A program made the position numbers and the translations under genes. A model generated the notes under the pieces. That model ran no database searches. It was not told the origin of the DNA and was given only the letters and a program-made list of their open reading frames with translations. From Shinisaurus crocodilurus (taxonomy: Eukaryota; Chordata; Lepidosauria; Squamata; Shinisauridae): a stretch of 64,000 nucleotides of DNA. Positions 10,825 through 21,664 of this stretch are shown here, one piece after another. Positions within the stretch are counted from its first letter, which is position 1; each line of letters opens with the position of its first letter. Location of the stretch: the NCBI GenBank assembly GCA_021292165.1, contig JAHFWL010000058.1, forward strand, positions 930,001 to 994,000, read 5' to 3'.

Positions 10825-11842
10825 GTATAGCATAGAAGAAAAAAGAGAAAAGAGAAAAAGGGTGCAGATACCATCAGGAGTTTTAGTGGGGTTGTCCATC
10901 ATTTCTCACTCTCTCTCTCTATATATAGAGAGATATACATTTCCCAAGCACACACTTCACTAGTTCCTTTTTTAAGTAGGGAAATAACTGAGGGCTTTTG
11001 CAGCCATCTAGGGGAAGAATAGCTAATCAAAGTGCTGACATATGGGGCGGTAACAGGCCTACAGATAAGCTGCTTAGCTACAGAACTAATTGATTAAACC
11101 CAGATTTATTTATTTATTTTACAACCTAGAGCGTTAGGGAGATTGGAAATCCTCCCCGCTAGGATTGCATTATGGAGCGAGCAATATGGCCTAAAAACAA
11201 ATGCACAAAACCGAGTGGACACTCCTGAGGCTCTTGGCTGGAGGCCAAACTAGACCGGATGTTGATTACCTATAAACAATTATTAATATGCATGGTTCTA
11301 AAAAAATTAAAGAGCCGCCTGTGGCCTTCCTTCTCCTTTGCCTGGGGCACCCCCTGCCCAGAAACTGCATCCTTTACTCCGTTTCCACCACCTTCCACTC
11401 CTGGCTACAGTGCAGCTTACATCTTTTTCAGTAGGACGGCCACTCATGTACTGCCAAAAAGAAGAAATGCATCCCAAAAAGACAGGGCAAAGGAGGACAC
11501 CAATTTGCATAATATGTGCACATGCTAATTTAGAAAGAATGACTATAATTTAAATAGACATACAATACATCTCAACATAGTGAGGAAGACTGACCAGGTG
11601 ACCTGTGTGCTTGCTCAGTCTGCGGTCCAGGTGCTAATTCTTGACGGGCAACTTCAACATTGCCGCTCCCCGTTCCTATGGTTCTTTGACTTTTCACCAT
11701 ATTTGAACGGAACAGCCCTTCAAAGAGAGGACCCCTTCAAAGAGAGGACCCCTTCAAAGAGAGGACTGTCCTCTCACAGTTCTTCAAATAGAGGGCTCTC
11801 CTCTTCAAAGTAGGACACCTGGCCACCCTAGAAGTGCTCACC
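10825..11842. other. Intergenic, no gene seen
   Basis: (CT)n/(TA)n repeats near 10903-10935, then AT-rich unique-looking DNA. A short direct repeat (CAAAGAGAGGACCCCTT, three tandem partial units) lies at 11718-11770. No coding feature is recognised. Confidence 0.4.
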
Positions 11843-12215
11843 ACCAGTGCTGGCTCCAGGTTTTTGAGGGCCCTTGCACAGGACACCCTCAACGGGCCCC
11901 CTGCCCTCAGCAAGTCTACCTTCTCACCACCGTTGTCACTGGCTGCTCTTGCTCCTCCTCCTCCTCCTCCTCCTCCTCCTCCTCATTGCCACCACTTGCT
12001 TGCTTGCCAGGCAGAGAGCCGGCGGGCAAGCAGGCAGGGGCACCTGCTGCCCCTCCTTCTCACCACCACCATGGCCTGAGCCAGAGTGAGAGGCAGGTGA
12101 ACCAGCAGGTTGCAGCGCTGGAGCAACTTCTTCAGAGGGCTCTTGTCAGCAGACCCCTGCTGGGGTGTGGGCCCTTGGCAGGTGCCCGACCATGCCTACC
12201 CTCGACGGTGGCCCT
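11843..12215 (+). mobile_element. hAT-like element, GC-rich
   Basis: Plus-strand relative of 9680-9985, starting CCAGTGCTGGCTCCAGG and containing a (CTC)n run at 11955-11985. The ORFs here come from the triplet run and are not genes. Confidence 0.5.
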
Positions 12216-12419
12216 GCCGCCCACTCTGTAGCTCTGGGGTCTTCTCCCTCTCTCTTTCCAAGCCTTCTCACTACTGCTACTTCTTTTTCCTCCCCTCCCT
12301 ACTCCTCTAATGACTATGACTAGGCACTCCCATCTCCTCTTGCAAACTCCTCTCACCGCTCCCGCCCGACACAGTCTTGCTTCCTTATCTTCAGAAGCTC
12401 CCGACTCCACCCCAGACTC

Positions 12420-12692
12420 TCCGTCTTTATTATTTATTTATTTATTTACGGTCATGGACCAAAACCAATTTATACAAAATCGTACAGAATCATACGAAGC
12501 TACAATAGTGCATAACAAGATCTATTAACATGCAAGAAGTAAAAATTTAAAATGTATCATAAATATTAAAAATAAAAACTAAAAGGAAGCAATATTAGAT
12601 TAAAACTAGATAGAACTAGATAATATAATAACAATTTTACTTCTGCTCATATTTAGTGCGGATTTTAACCACATAGGCACAAAACTTAGCTA
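12420..12692 (-). mobile_element. LINE 3' end, class uncertain
   Basis: Read on the minus strand, the segment ends TTGGTCCATGACCGTAAATA followed by AAATAAATAATAAA. A 3' tail of this kind is typical of a non-LTR retrotransposon. The clade is not identifiable from what is present. Confidence 0.4.
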
Positions 12693-12926
12693 CAGTCATG
12701 CCTTGGATTGAGAGCATAATTCGTTCCGGAAACGTGCTTGTAATCCAAAACACTCTTATATCAAAACGAAATCCCCCCCAAGAGATTTTTAATTTAAGCT
12801 GTACTACAGTACTTGTACTGCAAGACGTCGCTTGTATATCAAGTCAAAAATAAATAAATAAATATTTTAAAAATTGTCTTGCAAAACGCTCTCAAACCAA
12901 GTTAATTGCAATCCAAGGTATTACTG
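12693..12926. mobile_element. Tigger/pogo-type MITE, copy B
   Basis: Starts CAGTCATGCCTTGGATTG, ends CAATCCAAGGTATTACTG, TA on both flanks (12691-12692, 12927-12928). Opposite internal orientation to copy A. Confidence 0.87.
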
Positions 12927-13477
12927 TACCTGTTTTGTAATGTTAGGACTATCATCGACTAGCAATTTTCTTATACACGGTCTTATCTGGCAAATGTAAT
13001 AAAGTCTCTAAAAAGGGGGAAATAAGTTTAGTCCTCTTTTCAGTATAGAAGGAACAACGTAAAAACTCTCGGTCTGTCTTCTGGCCTCGGCAACCTTTCT
13101 GGTTTCTCCTACATTAGGCCCCCACTGCTGCTCCGGGCCCAGAACCCCCTCTTAGTTCAGTCTTTGCTTGTTGCTTCTAGCAACCTATCCAGCCACCTAT
13201 CCAGTGCCTCACGCCATCTCAGGGTGGTTGGACAGAGGCAGCAGAATTTGGGCTACAGTGCAGGGGCAGCATTTAACCCACCCCACTGCAAGGGTCCCAG
13301 TGAAAATCAGTCCCCGAAGCTGCTCTCAGCCGCGGCAGGAGGGAAGCTCCCATTGGGCTTCTGCAGTGGTGACTTCTTATCATTTCAAGCTTCCCGGAAG
13401 ATAATTATTTTGACGGAGGTGCTTTTAAGCTGCGCGTAGCTGGCTAATGTGGGTTTATGTTTGGATTACAGGGCAAG

Positions 13478-15135
13478 ATGGCCCAGGATATGACCGAGAA
13501 AGAGCTCATAAAGATGGAATTGGACCAACTGAAAAAGGAAGTGAAGATTGAAAGGCAAATGGTAACAATTTCCGAATGCTTTAGTACGAAATAGCAAAGC
13601 ATTGACTTTCCCCCCAGCCAACCAGTGGTGGTGGTGCCACCAGTGCAGTCAAGCTTTTCAGGTTCTGCAGAACAATTTCTCAGGTGGAATGGAGAGGCAA
13701 TTCATCTCTGGCTATGATAAAATAGAAAGGGCGCATAACCCCCTGGGAAGTTCTCCTGCACAACACTCACAGAAATGAATGGGAGCTGTGTGAGAATTAC
13801 CACGCTGTGTTACGCAGCTCCCCTGCATTAAAATGTGCTTGCACACGAGATATTCCTGGCGGATTATGCCCAGTGTTATTTACCACTGCAAAGATGTTTG
13901 GTTGTTTCACCCAGACAGCTGGTTGCACTAACCTTTTGCATCTCAAACACACGAGTACAAGGCAGACTAAAATAACATAAATGTGGATTTCTGCAAGCAC
14001 ATCCAAGCTAGGGCAGCTTGTGGCCCTCCAGAGGTTTTGGCCTATAAATCCCATCAACCCTCTCTAGCCAGCATAGCCAAGGGCGAGGGATGATGGGAAT
14101 TGCAGGCCAAAACGTCTGGAGGGCAACAAAGTTGCCCACCTGTATGAAGGCAGCCTTCTCCAGCCTGGTCCCCTCCTGGCTGGGAATGATGGAAATTGCA
14201 GTCCAATGTATTTGGAGGGAAGCAGGTTGGGCAAGGCTGCTCCAGTGGAGTGAGCCTGTATTAGAACCCACAGGGTTAGTTGTTGTTATTTATTTCATTT
14301 CTATACTGCCCAATATTATTGCTTTAGCAGTGGCCCAATCCTAGACAGGCTTACTCAGAAATTAGTCCTATGGAATTTGTGTGTTCAGAAACCTCAGAGA
14401 CAGCTCTACTATGATGAGGCAAGGGGATGCCACTTCTGTTTACACACTATTTAAGACAGTGTTCTCCAACCTTGGGCCCCCAGATGGGGCATGCTGGGAG
14501 AGTTGTAGGCCAAAAACATCTGGGGACCCAAGGTTGGAGAACACTGATTTAAGATGACAGAGTGGGACACAGAGAGAGTGGCCCTTCTGGCACAATCTGA
14601 GGGGAACCTCCCCTGCACAAGCCCAAGTGGAATGAATGAAAGCTACGCAAGGCCTGTGGCTCACGCTGGCTCAGCTTGTCTGAGCGTGGAAAGCTAAGCA
14701 GGGTCAGGCCTGGTTATGACTTGGATGGGAGACCCCTCCTCTAGTTTCCTGCATTGAGCAGGGGGTTGGACTCGATAGCCTTGTAGGCTCCTTCCAACTC
14801 TATGATCTATGAAATCTAAGAGCAACTCCTGTTCGTTTCAAGGAGACTGCTCTCTTGTCAGGAGAGCTCCCCAGTGGATCGTACCCCGTGTTCATTCACT
14901 AGCAGGGCAGTGCGATTTGGATTTTCTACCTCAGGAATCAAAACAGCTTGGGCCAGCCCTCAGAAAAACACTGGACTAAGAACACCTTTCCGCCTCCCTC
15001 CTCACACAGGTCTCCAAGACAGCAAAAGAACTCAAGGATTATATAGAATCCGCGTCTGCAGAAGACCCCCTCATAAAAGGTGTCCCAGAAGACAAGAATC
15101 CATTCAAGGAGAAGGGAGGCTGTATAATCAGCTGA
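13478..15135 (+). CDS. GNGT2: G protein gamma subunit, cone transducin type (GNGT2)
   Basis: Two coding exons: 13478-13561 (28 codons) and 15010-15135 (41 codons plus TGA), giving 69 residues, the length known for vertebrate GNGT2. Exon 1 opens MAQDMTEKELIKMELDQLKK, the amphipathic N-terminal helix that pairs with G-beta. Exon 2 carries the hallmark GVPEDKNPFKEKGGCIIS, whose C-terminal CaaX box (CIIS) is a farnesylation signal in this family. The product forms the beta-gamma dimer of cone transducin on photoreceptor membranes. The start ATG lies 6 bp after a good acceptor (GGATTACAG), so at least one non-coding exon lies upstream. The donor is ATG/GTAACA and the acceptor CTCACACAG/GTC, both phase 0. 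The 1.45-kb intron holds a hAT MITE and a 5S-SINE. No frameshift or stop is present, so the gene looks functional. Rod GNGT1 is the main alternative, but the MAQD start and KEKGGC favour GNGT2. Confidence 0.96.
14457..14547. mobile_element. hAT-type palindromic MITE
   Basis: CAGTGTTCTCCAACCTTGG ... mirrored end; perfect 8-bp duplication ATTTAAGA (14449-14456, 14548-14555). It lies in the GNGT2 intron. Confidence 0.9.
14651..14818 (+). mobile_element. 5S-rRNA-derived SINE with CR1 tail
   Basis: A complete copy in the GNGT2 intron, sense orientation. The head GGCCTGTGGCTCACGCTGG corresponds to a shortened 5S 5' half. GGAAAGCTAAGCAGGGTCAG and CTTGGATGGGAGACC follow, then CR1 tail ending ATGATCTATGAAATC. 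It is only about 190 bp upstream of coding exon 2. Confidence 0.88.
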
Positions 15136-17142
15136 CCCTGGCCCCACCAAGAGAAGATCTTTGCTGCCCTCCTGATACAATACCAGGACTGTACAAATCT
15201 TGTTTACCTGTCTAGCGTAACTGTCTCCACAAGTATAAATGATCTTCTCTGGGGGGTGGGGGGAACTGGGACTCCTTGGCTGGAATTTAACCCTCCCACG
15301 GGTCAAAGGAATCGGAAAAGAGGTCTCCACCGAGATAAACTGAGAGAAGGACTGTCTCCAGTTTAGGACTTCCAAGTTCAATTCTGATTTTGTAAATACA
15401 CTGCAGTCTTTACAGCTTTCCCGAAGAAGCCTGGGTTTAATTGTTGGTTAAACTTAAAAAGAACAAAACTAGACTTTTGAGTTTGGCTTATTATTTTTTG
15501 GTGTGTGTATGTGTTTTAAGTAGATACCAGCTTGAAATAGAAGAGACATAGAAAAGGACTCATCATTGTGTAGGGTGTTTCTTTCTTTTTTTAAGAGGCG
15601 AGTATCTTTTAGAGCAGGGGTGGGAAGCCTTTTTTCAGTCAGGGACCACATTCTTTCGGGGGTAACCTGTTGGGGATCATATGCAAGTGGTGGGTAGGGC
15701 CAGAGCCAAAAAGTGGGCAAGATTGCCCCCTTCTCTCTCTCTCTCTTTCTTTCTCTCTCTCTCTCTCTCTCTCTCTTTCTGCCTCCCTCTCTTTGACACT
15801 GCATTTTCTTTCTCTCTCTTTCTGTCCCCACCTTTTCTTTCTCTTTCTTCCTTTTTCTCCCCATCTGGTGGACTGCCATGGAAGGCATTGGCCAGATTAA
15901 AGTCTTTGTAGGCTCCAGGCACTCTCATAATCATAGGCCCCCAAGACAGATCTATCTATCTATCTATCTATATATATAATATATATATAATATATATCAG
16001 ATAATCATAGATCTATACATGGGGGGGGTGTTACCTTGAGCTAGTGGGGCACTAGAATCCTGGGAGGATTCTAGCCTCCAGAATATTCACAGGGAACCCC
16101 AAAACTATAGTCTAGAGGCACCAGATACTCCCCCCCATATTTATATCTTTTCATTTAAACATACCGGGACTTTTCTATCCTTCTCCTGACACTGTGCTGT
16201 TGCCACCAATTGCTCTTACATAGCAGAACTAATCAGAACCGTTGCTATGGTGGCCCATCCTATCCCTCATCTCGGGGGGGGGGGGATTGCCAGGTAGTTT
16301 TCCCTTCCCCCCCCCCCATCAATTTTCAAAAGGTTTGGAACGCTGACTAATTAGAACAGGACATATGGCTACACCCACCCTTACCAAAAATGGGCAAGGC
16401 TAAGATCTGAAAGGCTTGCCTAGCAATTAGCCAGTAAGAAAGCTACTGCAAAAGAACTCATACATCCAACTACACAATGCAAATGACTGAGAACCTGTTT
16501 TTTGTTTTTTAAATAAAGTTGGCATGGATAATACGGACTCAGGTTGGAGTGCCAGTGACAAATTCTGCACACAGTCCTTCTATCCTTTAATGGATAAACT
16601 TATCATTGAGATGGGCAGACGGCAAGGAGCATACACCCCACCAATCCTGTATCTGGAGGAGGCACCACATTGATCCAACTACACAATATTGCAGTTTGGG
16701 TGCTGAGAAAAGTCAGTATCCCCACAACAGAAGCATAAGCATGACACATCAACACAAGAAATGAGTGTGTATCTATTGTGCAAAATCAGATCAAGTGGGA
16801 AGTCTCTTGCCCTGCTTTAAACGATCATGGCTCCCCCTCAACCTTTTCTGGGAATTGTAATCATGTAAAGGAGGCCTCAGACGTTTCTCAAAAGTCTTTT
16901 GTTCTTGGGGGCCCTGATGATATATATGTGCAAGTAATGAAAGCTCAACGTCTGGTTTTCCTTGGCAAAACCGGCTTCAGGAAGGGCAATTTGGAAAAGG
17001 GAAAACTGCAGTGGGAGGGGTGTGCAATCCTTTCCTCTCCCACAACTTATCTGCTCCATATTACCCCCCGCCCTGCAACTTCCCCCCCTGCTCCCAGGTT
17101 TCTAAACAAAGCCTCCTAGCTTTGTAGTTTTTGTAACAGCTA
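15136..17142. other. Downstream of GNGT2; microsatellites and MITE debris
   Basis: The GNGT2 3' UTR should begin here, but no convincing AATAAA is seen close to the stop; the first clear one is near 16510. Other content: a (CT)n/(TTTCT)n tract at 15730-15860, (TCTA)n/(TA)n at 15950-16000, a hAT-like fragment from 15614 (CAGGGGTGGGAAGCC), and poly-G/poly-C runs. No other gene is recognised. Confidence 0.45.
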
Positions 17143-17402
17143 CAGTAATACCTTGTATTGAGAGCATAATTCGTTCCGGAACCGTGCTTGTAATCCAAAA
17201 CACTCTTATATCAAAGCAAGTCTCTGGCGGGCGTGAGCAGGGCCGATTTCGGCCCCCTACGCCCGCTCGAGGCGAGCGGTAACATCCCTACGACTTGTCT
17301 TGCAAGACGTCGCTCATTTATCAAGTCAAAATTTATTTTAAAAATTTGCTTATCTTGCAAAACGCTCTCAGAACAAGTTAATTGCAGTCCAAGGTATTAC
17401 TG
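17143..17402. mobile_element. Tigger/pogo-type MITE, copy C
   Basis: Starts CAGTAATACCTTGTATTG and ends CAGTCCAAGGTATTACTG, with TA on both sides. Unlike the other copies its centre carries extra GC-rich sequence (about 17218-17300), so it is either a longer ancestral form or has captured filler DNA. Confidence 0.83.
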
Positions 17403-17896
17403 TATGCATAGTCTATCAAGTTGAACACTTCATCTGTTACTCTTACCCCTCTCCCCTTGCTTCAGGTGTGTTGCCCACTTTTAAAAAAATAAAATAATTA
17501 TATGGGTTGAGGCCAATGTGTTTTAATCTTATGGACATTTAGAAAAGGGCAAGGCAGCACAAAATATATATTCTTGGCTCCAAGCCCTCAAATGTGGCCC
17601 ATCACTACAGTCAAGGGCAAATATTGTGTCGTTTCCCCGCCCAAAATTAATGTAATTATTTGTTCCTTAAACAGCAGCATCAACACATTTAATTGTCTTT
17701 TAAAGTAATGTTAGTTTTGACGTCAGCTTTTCAGTTGTCAATGGTATTGTGAAGTACATATACAGCCTTCTAATTGTTTGAAATTAAACATGCAGATTTT
17801 TGTGCGCAGCCTTGTTTTGACTCTGTTGATTCATTTATTTAGTTCGAAGCCCAAGTCAAGCATTGTTGGAGAAGTGTATTTAAGCCATGTAGCAGG

Positions 17897-17934
<38 letters not shown>

Positions 17935-18565
17935 GGGGGTGGGATTCTGAGTTGAAAGTGTTGGGTTCAGTGAAATACCTTAGTTCACCTCAGAAGTAGA
18001 ATTGCTAAGTAAATGTATTGACTCCCATGTTTTAGGGCAAGGGTGCAGAACCACTTTCAGCTCGAGGGCTGGATTTCATTTTGGACAAGCTCTTGGGGGC
18101 CGTATTCCAATGGTGGGTGGATCCAAAGACAAAGGGGCGGGCCAAAAATACAAAAAAAATTTATACCAGCATGTTGTAACTTAAAGCTCTTACTGCCAGT
18201 AACTAAGCCTCAGGAGAGGCATTGCAACTTTTTAGAATGGGGGAACAACTGCACAAAAGCCAGGAAACCACCAAACGAGCGGTGGTTGGCGGGGGGGGAA
18301 GGGGGGGAAACTGGATTTGGTACCTTCCAGCTGGAAGAAACAGCCAGGGCGCCGCCACCATTGTCCCTTCACACACACACCCCAGTATCCCCAGCCCCTC
18401 GCTCTTCCTAATGGTAGGGGTGGCCCCTGACGGTTCCTCACCCCTGTCTTAAGGGGGAAGCCTGATTTGACCATCTAGGCCCCTAACCCACTGATTACAA
18501 TCTCAGGCCCAGTTCACACTGGAGGTGCCCCCCCCCCACAAAAGCAGCTCAAGAGTGCACATGGG
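17403..18565. other. Intergenic; (GT)n and hAT fragment
   Basis: AT-rich DNA with a (GT)n tract at 17898-17932 and a degraded hAT-like segment from about 18038 (GGGTGCAGAACCACTTT...GGGGCGGGCC). No gene is recognised. Confidence 0.4.
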
Positions 18566-19079
18566 CCAGCGCCAGACCACATGCATACAGTCAGAGGCAC
18601 TTCTTGTAAGAACCACTGCCTTTATATGGGGGAACTATAGGCAAGGCCCTTATTAGTGGCACCACTGCAGCGGCTTACAGGGCCAGCCCTACCATTAGGC
18701 AGAGGTGGCTGTGGATACTGGGGCAATGGTGGCAGCCCGCCCCTCCAGCTGTTCCCTCCAGTTGGAAGGTGCCACACGCCCCCCCTGCATCCCCCCTCCT
18801 ATTCCGTGTACCCTGCGGCCTGCCCTGCACCCCTAAGCTAGCCTGCCTGCTGCCCTCGGGTACGGTGGAGGATGTTGTCCCATCACCACCACCAGCAACG
18901 AAGTAAAGATTCAGCTGCAATCCAGTCATCTCCTGTACGTGGAACGGGGGGGGGGGGACATGGGACATGGGACATCGTTTCGCTCTTCTCCCCAAGTAAC
19001 AAAAATGTTTTGGGTTGGCCGGCCCTGATACTGCAGTTGCACAAACCAGAGCTTCTGCACATAAATCCCAGTGTGGAGC
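18566..19079 (+). repeat. Left arm of a ~510-bp inverted duplication
   Basis: This 514-bp segment reappears as a near-identical reverse complement at 19385-19893, separated by a 305-bp spacer. Both arms contain the same TTCTTGTAAGAACCACTGCC, GGTGGCAGCCCGCCCCTCC and GGGTTGGCCGGCCCTGATAC words. Breakpoints are at short homologies (GCTGG; CCAGCT). It has no coding function; the ORFs in it occur in both arms because they are copies. Confidence 0.9.
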
Positions 19080-19315
19080 AGCTGGTGAGTGGAGTCATGT
19101 TGCATACCAGGAGGCAGCCTTCTATGCAATCCTTAGGCACATGTGTGGGGGGCGGGGAGGCGGGGGCTGCCACCGTTGGAGTGAGGGAGAGTGTGTGGGG
19201 AAGAGAAAGTTCAGGAGGGCGTGAAGTGCTGTTTGGGAGTCTGTGAAGCTGACTGGAGAGAGAGAGAGAGAGAGAGAGAGAGTTGAGCTTAGGATTGTTG
19301 AGAGATCAGCTAGCG

Positions 19316-19940
19316 CAGTGTTCTCCAACCTTGGGTCCCCAGATGTTTTTGGCCTACAACTCCCAGCATGCCCCAGCCAGCTACGCTCCACACTGGGATT
19401 TATGTGCAGAAGCTCTGGTTTGTGCAACTGCAGTATCAGGGCCGGCCAACCCAAAACATTTTTGTTACTTGGGGAGAAGAGCGAAACGATGTCCCGTGTC
19501 CCCCCCCCCCCCGTTCCACGTACAGGAGATGACTGGATTGCAGCTGAATCTTTACTTCGTTGCTGGTGGTGGTGATGGGACAACATCCTCCACCGTACCC
19601 GAGGGCAGCAGGCAGGCTAGCTTAGGGGTGCAGGGCAGGCCGCAGGGTACACGGAATAGGAGGGGGGATGCAGGGGGGGGCGTGTGGCACCTTCCAACTG
19701 GAGGGAACAGCTGGAGGGGCGGGCTGCCACCATTGCCCCAGTATCCACAGCCACCTCTGCCTAATGGTAGGGCTGGCCCTGTAAGCCGCTGCAGTGGTGC
19801 CACTCATAAGGGCCTTGCCTATAGTTCCCCCGTATAAAGGCAGTGGTTCTTACAAGAAGTGCCTCTGACTGTATGCATGTGGTCTGGTGCTGGGAGTTGT
19901 AGGCCAAAAACATCTGGGGACCCAAGGTTGGAGAACACTG
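19316..19940. mobile_element. hAT MITE with its loop replaced by an inverted duplicate
   Basis: The two MITE halves (19316-19384 and about 19889-19940) have the usual CAGTGTTCTCC/GGAGAACACTG ends. The flanks AGCTAGCG and AGTTAGTG agree at 6 of 8 positions. Between them, where other copies have only a few bases, lies the 509-bp right arm (19385-19893) of the inverted duplication. The (AG)n tract at 19255-19283 lies just outside. Confidence 0.85.
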
Positions 19941-20430
19941 AGTTAGTGAGTGCAGGGACTGGGGGAGGATTGATATAAGATAGCACATTACTTAGGATTA
20001 ACTGAAATTTACACATGAAACTCCAGAACTTGTTGTATTTCAAAATAAATATGATTGGAAACAGCCTGTGTGGGAAGCTGTGCTTATTGTACTGGTCAAA
20101 GAGGTATTAGGTAGGGATTAGACATCCCAAAGTCAGTGTGAGAGGTGTAAGGGTAAGGGTTTGAGGAAAAGAAAAAGAAAAACCCCAATGTTACGTGAGC
20201 GCACCCAGAGATTCCAGTAAGGAGGGCAAGCTTGAGGCCCTAGTGAGGGGTGGGTTGTGACAGGTGTCAACATAAACATGAATTGCTCCCCGATACAGAA
20301 AGACGTTGTTTCATACAAAACTGCCGCAGCTCGTGTACAAAAGGTACATCACAGAGAACAAACAGCAAACGGAGCCAAGGCAAAAGGGCTGAACCGGTAG
20401 ATGAATAAAGGTATTTATTAAAGACTGTGT
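19941..20430. other. Intergenic, no gene seen
   Basis: Unremarkable unique-looking DNA. The right part (from about 20330) may be the 3' end of the Penelope-like segment that holds the hammerhead-like motif. Confidence 0.35.
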
Positions 20431-20476
20431 AAATTGCCAATGCATTTTGAACCTAAGTTCTTCCTCAGGGCAATTC
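20431..20476 (-). ncRNA. Hammerhead-ribozyme-like motif, degenerate
   Basis: On the minus strand: AATTGCC, then CTGAGGA (hammerhead core CUGANGA), then stem II AGAACTTAGGTTC, then AAAA where the catalytic core needs GAAA, then TGCATT and GGCAATT, which pairs with the first AATTGCC (stem I). A minimal hammerhead with a tiny stem III is a known hallmark of Penelope-like retroelements. The G-to-A change in the second core block should inactivate it. Confidence 0.5.
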
Positions 20477-20528
20477 TCTTTTTCCAGGATCCGTAGAAAG
20501 CACGGATATTCACCCAGTACCTGCCTCC

Positions 20529-20529
<1 letters not shown>

Positions 20530-20567
<38 letters not shown>
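20530..20567. repeat. (TG)n/(TA)n microsatellite
   Basis: Alternating GTGTG then TATATA run. Confidence 0.95.
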
Positions 20568-20580
20568 CCATGTGGCTCAT

Positions 20581-20985
20581 CTAATTCCTGTCGCCACACA
20601 GACTTTGCACAAGCGTGACACACTGTTTCCACAGGTGCAACAACAACACAAATTGATCCATTTTCACCTGGGTCCCATTATAGCCAAAATTTTGAGCCCA
20701 TTTTATCATACATTCCTTCACTTGCTCTTCCTCAGTTTCAAATTTCAACAAAAGCTTATACATTCTTGAAATAAGATGTTCATCATTTAGACATAATTCC
20801 CTTTCAAAGTCAGATACACTCTGTTCAAAATCATACAACCTTTTATCAACTTTAAACCTTTCTACCATCTGTAAATAGGAAAACCATTGACATGTATGAC
20901 CTTCTTTTATCAGTTCTTCTCTTGATTTTATTTTACATTCCACCTCAAAACTTATTTTGACATAAAGGCTGCAAGTGTCCATACT
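20581..20985 (-). pseudogene. L1 LINE ORF2 fragment
   Basis: A 133-codon open stretch on the minus strand resembles the C-terminal half of an L1-type reverse transcriptase (FSYLQMVERFKVDKRLYDFE ... LLLKFETEEEQVKECMIKWA). The EYLQ/YK-LL/K-IKW spacing is typical of the region after the RT palm in reptile L1 elements. There is no RT catalytic motif and no 3' UTR beside it, so it is an isolated fragment. Confidence 0.65.
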
Positions 20986-21664
20986 TTCAGGAACTGCATT
21001 TTTAAAAAAAGTCTGTTAGCCCTTGATCAATTGAGGGCTCTTCACTGACCTAATTAAACAAAGCTACATACCGTACTTTGTAACCTTTGTCGGAATGAAA
21101 TAATCTTTCTTAAAGGGATTTGGGTTTCTAGGTCTTTCCTGATTGACTTTGGATTCTTCTCAGAGGATTTCCTGACAACCCAGGAAGCAACGACGTCATG
21201 GCCAGCAGTTTGGAGCCTCCATGATTTGATACGTTCTCCAGAAACTTATGGTCATACCTGACTGTCCTGAAGTGACCAAGTTAACTAGGAGGCTGACATC
21301 TCTTTGGTTTGACTATGTAACCACAGGCCTCAGGGTTCAACCCAAGAGCCAAAGAATTAGTTTTACAACTGCAAATAATTTGCTCACCAGAATTCACCTC
21401 ATCATTTCACCCCTGCGTCTTGCTCACCACTTCCCGTTACCCACGATTGGGTCAGTCACCCAGTCCCAGATGAGATGACAACCCAGTGTGGGTAAAACAA
21501 CCCCTAGAACTGCCCATGGGTTCTCAGGGTGGCTTGTTGGGGAAAAAACAAGCCACCCTGCAGGATGCACTGCAGGATGCACTGGGTTTGGATGACCTGA
21601 CAACCCACCGTGGCTAGTTACCCACAATGGGTTGTTGTGTTGTGCAAACCGTGTGAATGGAGCC
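20986..21664. other. Intergenic; one palindromic segment
   Basis: Bases 21420-21655 contain mirrored words (GGTTACCC/CCCACAATGGGTTG; GTGGCTTGTTGGGG / CAAGCCACCC), suggesting an old fold-back element. No gene is recognised. Confidence 0.35.

Noticed and set aside
15469..15934. Arg/Glu-rich and Ser/Leu-rich ORFs
   Set aside because: Produced by the (CT)n/(GA)n microsatellite.
18675..19837. Several ORFs of 100-184 codons
   Set aside because: They appear in both arms of the inverted duplication and in opposite frames; GC-rich shadows, no domain.
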